Shown here in pieces: positions 17,144-24,178 of a DNA stretch of 64,000 bases; position 1 is the stretch's first letter; each line of letters starts with the position of its first letter. The DNA lies in assembly GCF_000719095.1 (NCBI RefSeq), contig NZ_JOEH01000006.1:186001-250000 (forward strand), in the 5' to 3' direction. The position numbers and the translations under genes are program-made. The stretch comes from Streptacidiphilus jeojiense (GTDB taxonomy: Bacteria; Actinomycetota; Actinomycetes; Streptomycetales; Streptomycetaceae). The notes beneath the pieces are model-generated. The model worked only from the letters and a program-made list of their open reading frames with translations, ran no database searches and had not been told where the DNA came from.

Positions 17144-18918
17144 CCCAGCCGCCGCGGGTCGCCGACTGGCCCGCGCTCGAGGGACCGTCGGTGCTGCTGG
17201 CACCGGCGCTGCTGGACTGGGCCTCCCGCACCGACCCGGCCTGCCCGAGGGTCTGCCTGGTCACGGGTGGGCGGGGCAGCGGCAAGAGCCATCTGCTGGC
17301 CTGGCTGCTGGCCGGTTCCCACCAGCACCCGGCCACCACCGTCCATGCGACGGTGCCCGCGCAGGGGCACATAGCCGTGACGATGGCCTGGGAGATCGGA
17401 CGGCAGCTCGGATACGGGCCTACCGGTCCCGAGGAACTGCTGGCGCGGGTCGAGGCCGACCCACGACCGCTGCGGATGATCGTCCCGGACCTGCACCTGT
17501 CCGGCCGCGGCTCGGGTGACCTGCCGTCAGCGACGCCGCAGGCGGTGGTCACCGATCTGCTGGGACCGCTGCTGTCCCTGCCCGGGGTCCGGGCCGCGAT
17601 AGAGGTGGACCGGGCCGAACTGCTGCCGCCGGAGTTCCAGCCACTGGTGCTGGCGCTGCCGCCGGGCGGGCCCCCGTTCCGCCGCCGCGCCTTCGCCTCT
17701 GCGTCCGTTGCCGCTTCCACTGCCGCCGTTCCGCAGGACGCAGCGCCGCCGGCGCCGGGCGCGGACTGGCAGGCGGCCTCGGCCACCGCCCGGGAGACCG
17801 CCCTAGACCTGGCACTCCGTCAGGGTGCAGCCTCCCGCCTGCTGATGGACCCCGGCTACCTGGCATACGGATCCCCGGTCGCGATAACCGCAGCCCTCGC
17901 CGACACCAGGATCGCGGTGCCGCGCAGCCTGCGCACCGTCTGGGCGTCGGCCGGCCCCGCGCTCAGCTCGACCGAACTCCTCGACCCCGAACGCGTCGCG
18001 GTGCTCCACACCGCGGCCGTGGCGGTCGATCCGCGGCTCGCCGAGTTCCTGCGCCCCCGCGCGGAGCAGCACTCCTGGACCGCGCGCTGGTCCCGACCGG
18101 GACTCCGCACGGCCGGACTGGCCCTGGCCGAGGGGGCGCCGACCGAGGGCGCGCTGCTGGCCGCGGACCTGATCGGCCGACTGCACCGGCACGACCCGGC
18201 GGACGGATCGCTGACCGGACGCATCACCACCGAACCGAGCCTCCGCCCGGTGCACATAGCCGCGGTGGACCCGGAACACCTGATCACGCTGGACGCGACG
18301 GGTCACCTGCGACTTGTCCCCGTTTCGGAGACAGGTTCGGCCGGTGCGCAGGATCCGGCCCCGGCCGGCCTCCACGCATTCGTGCAGGAACACAACGCCT
18401 CCGTGCTCGCCCGCGGGAACCCCCCGGTCACCGCGGTCGCGGCGGATCGCGGGACGGTGGTGATCGCCGACGCCGACGGCAGCTTCCACCTCTGGCAGGT
18501 CGGCAGCCGGACCGCTGCCGCCGGACACACCCACCGTCCGCACCAGGTGCCCGTCACCGCACTCAGCTGCCTCGCCCTGCCGGAGGTCCGCGACGGCCTG
18601 GTCCTGGTGTTCACCGGCGCCGGGGACGGCACCGTCCGACTCTGGGACTCCGCCAGCGGCCGGTCCATGCCCGAGCCGATCGAACGGCGCAACGCCCTCC
18701 CCACCGCCCTGGCCTCGGTGAACACCCCCACCGGTCCCGCCCTCGCAGTCGCCTGGTCCGACCGCCGCCTGCACCTCTGGCGCCCGACCCAGGGCCGCAT
18801 GACCCCGCTACCCCTGGTCCAGCACACCGACGCCCTCGCCCTGACCCCGGACGGCCTACTGATCTGCGGCGGCAACCAGGGCACGGTAGCCCTGGAACTC
18901 GACCTCGACGCACTCTAG
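17140..18918 (+). CDS. P-loop NTPase with C-terminal WD40-like propeller
   Basis: GTG 17140 overlaps the previous stop. The product is 592 residues and has no membrane segment. Walker A is GGRGSGKS at residues 43-50; a hydrophobic strand ending in Asp (LRMIVPDLHL, about 105-115) may be Walker B. A Pro/Ala linker near 185-205 leads into a helical part, and from about residue 365 the protein has WD40-like blades, the clearest being FTGAGDGTVRLWDSASGR. NTPase plus propeller resembles STAND-type signalling proteins. As the last gene of a toxin-immunity operon it may sense the toxin or act on its export. The role is inferred only. Confidence 0.75.
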   Translation: MTQPPRVADWPALEGPSVLLAPALLDWASRTDPACPRVCLVTGGRGSGKSHLLAWLLAGSHQHPATTVHATVPAQGHIAVTMAWEIGRQLGYGPTGPEELLARVEADPRPLRMIVPDLHLSGRGSGDLPSATPQAVVTDLLGPLLSLPGVRAAIEVDRAELLPPEFQPLVLALPPGGPPFRRRAFASASVAASTAAVPQDAAPPAPGADWQAASATARETALDLALRQGAASRLLMDPGYLAYGSPVAITAALADTRIAVPRSLRTVWASAGPALSSTELLDPERVAVLHTAAVAVDPRLAEFLRPRAEQHSWTARWSRPGLRTAGLALAEGAPTEGALLAADLIGRLHRHDPADGSLTGRITTEPSLRPVHIAAVDPEHLITLDATGHLRLVPVSETGSAGAQDPAPAGLHAFVQEHNASVLARGNPPVTAVAADRGTVVIADADGSFHLWQVGSRTAAAGHTHRPHQVPVTALSCLALPEVRDGLVLVFTGAGDGTVRLWDSASGRSMPEPIERRNALPTALASVNTPTGPALAVAWSDRRLHLWRPTQGRMTPLPLVQHTDALALTPDGLLICGGNQGTVALELDLDAL

Positions 18919-18988
18919 GCCGGGCGACGAGGCTCCTCGCGGGAACTGTTCGGCTGCCCCGTCGAGGATTCGGGTGCCTCCGCGTGGG

Positions 18989-19699
18989 CTATTCCCGCCA
19001 GCCCGCTGTCGTGGCGGCGCGTTCCTGCCACTGCCGCACGCCCGGGCCGTTCGGCTCCCAGCGGTGGCAGAACAGCTCCAGCTCGGCGAACCTGGCCAGC
19101 ATGGCTGCCCGGCGCAGCGGCCACGCGGGCACCGGGTCGCCGTAGGAGTGGAAGAAGCGGTCGAGCGCTTGGCGGTGTTCGGGGTGGTGCGTCCGCACGA
19201 TCCACTCGCACCAGGCGAGGTCCTCGACCGGGTCGCCGAGGTGGGCGAACTCCCAGTCGACCACGGCGGTGACCTGGAACGTCACCGGGTCCAGGAGCAG
19301 GTTGTTGGGCCCGAAGTCCCCGTGGACGAGCACCTTGCCGGCATCGTGAGGGCCCGCCCCGAGTATGTTCGGCGTGGTCTCGTGGATGCGGCGCAGCAGG
19401 GTCCCGCAGGCTTCCAGGACCTGCTCGGCGCTGCCGGCGTCCATCAGTTCCTGGCCAGGGGTACCGGTGACGAACCCGAGGGTGAGGGTCCCTTTGTCCA
19501 GGCCGTGGACCGGGGGTACGGGCAACGTCGCCTGCAGTCGGGTCAGGAGTGTGTGCTCCCGTGCACGCCGTAGTTCCGCGTCGGGGCCTTCGTAGGTCTT
19601 CTCCACCACGGATCCGTCGCCGACGGTGTGGTTGGTGTAGCCGTGCTTCAAGGGACGCATCCAGAGATCATCGAGCACGGCACCCCACTGCATCCACAC
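18989..19699 (-). CDS. APH-family phosphotransferase
   Basis: The 236-residue protein carries the APH/choline kinase signatures: the catalytic loop HGDFGPNNLLLD and the Mg-binding DWEFAHLGDPVEDLA. A Val-Glu-Lys motif near the N-terminus (SVVEKTY) supplies the ATP lysine. It is slightly short for the family. GTG 19699 gives the longest form, and ATG 19660 (MRPLKHGY) is a plausible alternative start. The true small-molecule substrate is unknown; antibiotic inactivation is possible but not shown. It converges with the toxin operon and is divergent from the transpeptidase gene. Confidence 0.8.
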   Translation of the reverse strand: MWMQWGAVLDDLWMRPLKHGYTNHTVGDGSVVEKTYEGPDAELRRAREHTLLTRLQATLPVPPVHGLDKGTLTLGFVTGTPGQELMDAGSAEQVLEACGTLLRRIHETTPNILGAGPHDAGKVLVHGDFGPNNLLLDPVTFQVTAVVDWEFAHLGDPVEDLAWCEWIVRTHHPEHRQALDRFFHSYGDPVPAWPLRRAAMLARFAELELFCHRWEPNGPGVRQWQERAATTAGWRE

Positions 19700-19801
19700 C
19701 GACCCCGACTTCCGGCGAGAGCCCGTTGACGGGGTCGGTGTGGGCGGTCGAAGATCACTTCGGGGGAGTGGAGCCAGTGATCAGCGAGGGAGTCCATCCG
19801 T

Positions 19802-21583
19802 ATGTTCACCACCCGACCGACTCTGCAGGGCACCTTCGGCATGGTTTCCAGCACCCACTGGCTGGCCTCGCAGTCGGCGATGGCGGTGCTGGAGGGTGGT
19901 GGCAACGCCTTTGACGCCGCGGTGGCGGCCGGGTTCGTGCTGCATGTGGTCGAGCCGCATCTGAACGGGCCCGGCGGCGAGGTGCCGATCGTGTTCGCGC
20001 CGGCCGGGGACGGGAACCGGGTGCAGGTGTTGTGCGGGCAGGGTCCCGCGCCGGCCGGGGCGACCGTGGAGCACTACCGCTCGCTGGGGCTGGACCTGGT
20101 GCCCGGTACCGGGCCGATTGCCGCGGCCGTTCCCGGGGCGTTCGACGCCTGGATGGTGCTGCTGCGCGACCACGGCACCAAGTCGTTGGCCGAGGTGCTG
20201 GACTACGCCATCGGGTACGCGGAGCGGGGCCACCCGGTGGTGGCCAAGGTGACCGCGACCGTGGAGACCGTGCGGGAGCTGTTCGAGAGCGAGTGGACCA
20301 GTTCCGCCGCGGTCTACCTCCCCGCGCCGAAGCCGGGCGAGCTGTTCCGCAACCCGGCGCTCGCCGCGACCTGGCGGCGGCTGCTGGCCGAGACCGCGGG
20401 CCTGCCCCGGGAGGCCGCGATCGACGCCGCCCGGCGGATCTGGCGCGAGGGCTTCATCGGCAAGGCGATCGTGGACTTCGCCGGCCGCCCCACGATGGAC
20501 AGTTCGGGCCGCCGCAACGCCGCCACCCTCAGCGGGGACGACCTCGCCGGCTACCGGGCCGGCTACGAGGAGCCGGCGAGCTACGACTGGAACGGCTGGA
20601 CGGTCTGCAAGGCCGGCGGCTGGAGCCAGGGCCCGGCCTTCCTGCAGCAACTCGCGCTGCTCCCGGAGGAGTTGGCTTACGGCACGCCCGAGTACCTGCA
20701 CACCCTGGTCGAGGGCACCAAGCTGGCCATGGCCGACCGCGAGGCCTGGTACGGGGACGCGGGGGAGGGCGGCGCCGGGTCCGTTCCGCTGGCCGACCTG
20801 CTGTCGCGCGAGTACAACGACGAGCGGCGCAAGCTGATCGGGGACACCGCCTCGTACGAGCTGCGCCCGGGCAGCCCCGGGGGACGCAGGCCGGTGCTGC
20901 CGGAGCTGCCCGCCGAGGGGGCCGGGACGGCGCCGGGACTCGGCGAACCGACCGTATCAGCAGGCGGTCTGACGACCCGTCCGGACGGGGTGACCCGGGG
21001 CGACACTTGCCACCTCGACATCGTCGACCGCTGGGGCAACATGGTCGCGGCCACGCCTAGCGGCGGATGGCTGCAGTCCAACCCGGTCATTCCGGCGCTG
21101 GGCTTCCCGCTCGGCACCCGGCTGCAGATGACCTGGCTGCAGCCCGGCCTGCCCAACTCGCTGACCCCGGGCCGCCGTCCGCGCACCACCCTGTCGCCCT
21201 CGCTGGCACTGCGCGAGGGGGAGCCGGTACTGGCCTTCGGCACCCCCGGCGGGGACCAGCAGGACCAGTGGTCGCTGCACTTCTTCCTGGCGGTGGCCCT
21301 CGGCGGGCTCAGCCTCCAGGCCGCCATCGACGCGCCGAACTGGCACAACGACAGCTTCCCCAGCTCGTTCCACCCCAGGACCACCGAGCCCGGCAGCGTC
21401 ACCGTCGAGTCCCGGGTCGGCGAGGCGGCCGTTGCCGAGCTGCGGCGGCGCGGCCACCTGGTCACGGTGGCGGACGCCTGGTCCGAGGGACGCATGTGCG
21501 CGGTCGCCCGCGACCCCCGGACCGGGGTGCTGTCGGCGGCGGCCAACCCGCGTGGGATGCAGGGGTACGCCGTGGGGCGGTAG
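19802..21583 (+). CDS. ggt: Gamma-glutamyltransferase family Ntn-hydrolase
   Basis: The 593-residue product matches gamma-glutamyltranspeptidases: N-terminal ASQSAMAVLEGGGNAFDAAV, and the autoprocessing site GDT402CH with Thr402 as the expected new N-terminal nucleophile, followed by DRWGNMVAATPS. The C-terminal small subunit keeps the SLTPGRRPRTTLSPSL and FGTPGGDQQ blocks. No signal peptide is visible, so it is probably cytoplasmic, unlike classical secreted GGT. Family members hydrolyse or transfer gamma-glutamyl groups of glutathione-like compounds or act as acylases; the substrate is unknown. ATG 19802 is the only sensible start. Confidence 0.85.
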   Translation: MFTTRPTLQGTFGMVSSTHWLASQSAMAVLEGGGNAFDAAVAAGFVLHVVEPHLNGPGGEVPIVFAPAGDGNRVQVLCGQGPAPAGATVEHYRSLGLDLVPGTGPIAAAVPGAFDAWMVLLRDHGTKSLAEVLDYAIGYAERGHPVVAKVTATVETVRELFESEWTSSAAVYLPAPKPGELFRNPALAATWRRLLAETAGLPREAAIDAARRIWREGFIGKAIVDFAGRPTMDSSGRRNAATLSGDDLAGYRAGYEEPASYDWNGWTVCKAGGWSQGPAFLQQLALLPEELAYGTPEYLHTLVEGTKLAMADREAWYGDAGEGGAGSVPLADLLSREYNDERRKLIGDTASYELRPGSPGGRRPVLPELPAEGAGTAPGLGEPTVSAGGLTTRPDGVTRGDTCHLDIVDRWGNMVAATPSGGWLQSNPVIPALGFPLGTRLQMTWLQPGLPNSLTPGRRPRTTLSPSLALREGEPVLAFGTPGGDQQDQWSLHFFLAVALGGLSLQAAIDAPNWHNDSFPSSFHPRTTEPGSVTVESRVGEAAVAELRRRGHLVTVADAWSEGRMCAVARDPRTGVLSAAANPRGMQGYAVGR

Positions 21584-21607
21584 CCGCAGGGAGGCCGGCG
21601 AAGGGGC

Positions 21608-22636
21608 TCATGCGGCCGCCACCAGTCCGCCCATGGCTGCCCGGACCTGGGCCAGGGTCTCGTCGGCGATGGCGTTGGCGCGGGCGTTGCCCTGGTGCAG
21701 GATGCGGCGGACGTGGCCCAGGTCCTGGGCGAGTTCCGCGCGCCGTGCCCTGGCCGCGGCGAAGTAGTCGTTGACGGCGGTGGTGACCAGCCGCTTCAGG
21801 GCGGCTGATCCGGCGTCACCGATCTGCTCGGCCAGCTCGTGCGGGTCGCGCTCCAGGCAGAGGCCGGCCAGCAGCAGCAGGCTGGAGACCTCGGGACGGC
21901 TCTCCGGGTCGTAGCTGATCCGGCGTTCGGCATCGGTCCGCGCACCGCGGATCAGCCGGGCGGTCTCGTCGGCGGAGGCGCTCAGGGCGATGGAGTTGCC
22001 CCGGCTCTTGCTCATCTTGGCGCCGTCCGTCCCCAGCAGCAGCGGCGCCTGCGACAGCAGCGCCTCCGGCACCGGGAAGACCTGCCCGTAGCGGTCGTTG
22101 AAGCGGCGGGCGATGGTGCGGGTGATCTCCAGATGCGGCAGCTGGTCCTGGCCGACGGGCACCAGACCGGCCTTGCAGTACAGGATGTCGGCGGCCTGGT
22201 GCGCCGGATAGGTGAACATCAGACCGCTGACGGCGGACTGCCGGGAGTGCGTGATCTCGTCCTTGACGGTGGGGTTGCGGCCGAGCTCGGCGACCGACAC
22301 CAGGCTGAGGAAGGGCAGCAGCAGTTGGTTGAGGGCGGGGACCGCGCTGTGGGTGAAGATCGTGCTGCGCTCCGGGTCGACTCCGAGGGCGAGGTAGTCC
22401 AGCACCAGCCCCTCGATGTGTTCGCCGAGCCGGTCGGCGACGTCGCGGTCGGTCAGCACCTGGTAGTCGGCGATCACCAGCATCAGCTCGGCGCCCTGCT
22501 GCTGCAGCCTGACCCGGTTCTGCAGGGTGCCAAAGTAGTGGCCGAGGTGCAGTCGGCCGGTGGGGCGGTCGCCGGTGAGGACCCGGGTGCGGGTGGCGGC
22601 GGGAGCAGGGGTGCTGTTCACAGGGGCGGTGTTCAT
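21608..22636 (-). CDS. trpS: Tryptophanyl-tRNA synthetase (attenuator-controlled)
   Basis: This class I synthetase charges tRNA-Trp. ATG 22636 has AGGAGG six bases upstream and gives 342 residues. HLGH (residues 30-33) is the HIGH motif and GAKMSKSRGN the KMSKS loop. The frame is open further upstream, but that part overlaps the leader. Expression should respond to charged tRNA-Trp through the leader peptide and terminator upstream. Family knowledge: Streptomyces coelicolor has an auxiliary, antibiotic-resistant TrpRS gene (trpRS1) controlled by ribosome-mediated attenuation. This gene may be its counterpart, which would imply indolmycin-type resistance; that is inference. The start region CCTCCC can pair with its own AGGAGG. 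Confidence 0.93.
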   Translation of the reverse strand: MNTAPVNSTPAPAATRTRVLTGDRPTGRLHLGHYFGTLQNRVRLQQQGAELMLVIADYQVLTDRDVADRLGEHIEGLVLDYLALGVDPERSTIFTHSAVPALNQLLLPFLSLVSVAELGRNPTVKDEITHSRQSAVSGLMFTYPAHQAADILYCKAGLVPVGQDQLPHLEITRTIARRFNDRYGQVFPVPEALLSQAPLLLGTDGAKMSKSRGNSIALSASADETARLIRGARTDAERRISYDPESRPEVSSLLLLAGLCLERDPHELAEQIGDAGSAALKRLVTTAVNDYFAAARARRAELAQDLGHVRRILHQGNARANAIADETLAQVRAAMGGLVAAA

Positions 22637-22726
22637 GGGAGGCCTCCTGGCCGTTGGCGGGGGTGGTGGCTGGGCGTCCGTGCGGACGGGGGCCTCCACC
22701 CGGCCGTCGGGCCGGGGCATGCGAAA

Positions 22727-22796
22727 GGGCCGTCCTCGCGAACGGCCCGTCTCGTCGTGCGTGCGTGGGAGTGGCCGCTCCTAGGAGGAGCGCCAC
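22727..22796 (-). promoter_or_regulatory. Transcription attenuator of trpS
   Basis: On the minus strand, hairpin one (22796-22771) pairs GTGGC+GCTCCT with AGGAGC+GCCAC around a CCT loop with one bulged G; its 5' arm begins at the last base of the first leader Trp codon and covers the second. The terminator hairpin (22748-22727) pairs GGGCCGT with ACGGCCC around an 8-base loop, followed by TTTCGC. The CGGCC in arm two can instead pair with GGCCG of the terminator, giving an antiterminator. This is the classical layout for ribosome stalling at Trp codons. Confidence 0.78.
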
Positions 22797-22825
22797 CAGC
22801 TCAGGCGACAGGACGACGAATGCAT
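22781..22825 (-). CDS. trpS leader peptide with tandem Trp codons
   Basis: A 14-residue ORF, MHSSSCRLSWWRSS, ends at TAG 22783-22781. Two adjacent TGG codons (22798-22793) lie next to the first attenuator hairpin. Trp is rare, so the tandem pair is a strong sign of a sensing peptide. GGAG lies only one base before the ATG, too close for a normal ribosome site; the peptide is more likely read from a leaderless transcript beginning at its ATG. Confidence 0.78.
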   Translation of the reverse strand: MHSSSCRLSWWRSS

Positions 22826-22831
22826 ACTCCA

Positions 22832-22860
22832 AGGCTACAGGGACGTGGCGGCGGTCTCAA
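22832..22860 (-). promoter_or_regulatory. Promoter of the trpS leader transcript
   Basis: TTGAGA (22860-22855) and TAGCCT (22837-22832) are separated by 17 bases, a good housekeeping-sigma promoter. The leader ATG begins seven bases after the -10, so transcription probably starts at or next to the ATG. Confidence 0.55.
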
Positions 22861-22952
22861 CGGTCCCCGGTGGGCGAGACTGGTCGTTCACATCAAGGCA
22901 CTGGAACAGCAGGACAGCAGGGCACCAGAACAGCAGGGGAGGCGGCCGGGCC

Positions 22953-24077
22953 ATGGGTTTCGCGACGCTGGCGGTGATCGCCCTGGCGGGGCTGCTCGGT
23001 CCGCTGCTGGCGCTGCCGCGCCGCTGGCACCTGCCGGTGGTGCTGGGGGAGCTGGCCGCCGGGGTGGTGCTCGGGCCCTCCGCGGTGGGATTCCTGCACG
23101 CGTCCGACCCCACCTTCGGCTTCCTCGCCGACATCGGCTTCGCCCTGGTGATGTTCGTCGCCGGGGCGCACGTCCCGATGCGCGACCCGAACCTGCGGGC
23201 CGGGCTGCGCACCGGAACGCTGCGGGCGCTGGCGGTCGGTGCCGTCGCCGTCGGACCGGCGCTGGCAGTGGCCGACGGCTTCGGCACCGGGCACGCCGCC
23301 CTCTACGCGGTGCTGATGGCCTCCTCCTCGGCCGCCCTGGTGCTGCCGGTCGTGGACGCGCTCGGGCTCGGCGGCCCGCAGGTGCTGGGGCTGCTGCCGC
23401 AGGTGGCGGTCGCCGACGCGCTCTGCATCGTGGCGCTGCCGCTGGTGATCGACCCGGACCACGCCGCCCGTGCGGCGCTGGGTGCGCTGGCGGTGCTGGG
23501 CTGCGCCGGGGCGCTGTTCCTGGTGCTGCGCCGGCTGGAGCGGGGCGGCTACCAGCGCCGGCTGCACCGGCTGTCGCAGGAGCGGCAGTTCGCGCTGGAG
23601 CTGCGGATCAGTCTGGTGATCCTGTTCGCGCTGGCCGCGCTCGCGGTCCGGACGCATGTGTCGATCATGCTGGCGGGCTTCTCCTTCGGTCTGGTGGTGG
23701 CGGCCGTCGGCGAGCCCAGGCGGCTGGCCAAGCAGTTGTTCGCGCTGACCGAGGGCTTCCTCGGACCGCTGTTCTTCATCTGGCTGGGCGCCTCGCTGGA
23801 CCTGCGCGAACTGGGACGGCACCCCTCCTTCGTGCTGCTGGGGGTGTGCCTGGGAGCGGGCGCCGTCGCGGTGCACGCGCTGATGCGGGTGAGCGGCCAG
23901 CCGGTCGGTCTGGGTGTGCTGGCCGCGGCCCAACTGGGCGTGCCGGTTGCGGCGGCCGCGCTGGGCACCCAGCTGCACCTGCTGGCGCCGGGGGAGCCGT
24001 CGGCGCTGATGCTCGGCGCGCTGCTGACCATCGCCGCCGCGATCGCCGCGGGCTCGGTGACGGCGGCACGAAGCTGA
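22953..24077 (+). CDS. Cation/proton antiporter (CPA2-like)
   Basis: ATG 22953 follows GGGGAGG nine bases upstream. The 374-residue protein is nearly all membrane helices (about 10-12) with the CPA pattern: VVLGELAAGVVLGPSAVGFL early, FALVMFVAGAHV in the middle and EGFLGPLFFIWLGASLDLREL later. It exchanges Na+ or K+ for H+ across the cytoplasmic membrane; ion specificity is not visible. There is no C-terminal TrkA-N or USP domain. It is divergent from trpS and followed by the FtsX genes after an AT-rich gap. Confidence 0.85.
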   Translation: MGFATLAVIALAGLLGPLLALPRRWHLPVVLGELAAGVVLGPSAVGFLHASDPTFGFLADIGFALVMFVAGAHVPMRDPNLRAGLRTGTLRALAVGAVAVGPALAVADGFGTGHAALYAVLMASSSAALVLPVVDALGLGGPQVLGLLPQVAVADALCIVALPLVIDPDHAARAALGALAVLGCAGALFLVLRRLERGGYQRRLHRLSQERQFALELRISLVILFALAALAVRTHVSIMLAGFSFGLVVAAVGEPRRLAKQLFALTEGFLGPLFFIWLGASLDLRELGRHPSFVLLGVCLGAGAVAVHALMRVSGQPVGLGVLAAAQLGVPVAAAALGTQLHLLAPGEPSALMLGALLTIAAAIAAGSVTAARS

Positions 24078-24178
24078 GTATTTGCTCATTTCGATATTGT
24101 TCTTGCTGAAGGCTGGTCAATCTTCTGCGCTTGACAGCAAACTGGGCCGCATTGTTTCGCGAGCACAGGGGGAGTCGC

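Noticed and set aside
22637..22720. N-terminal extension of trpS
   Set aside because: The extra 28 residues are Pro/Arg-rich and lie between terminator and AGGAGG; ATG 22636 has the ideal ribosome site.
22637..22860. T-box riboswitch upstream of trpS
   Set aside because: No T-box sequence or specifier-loop arrangement was seen; the tandem-Trp leader peptide explains the region better.
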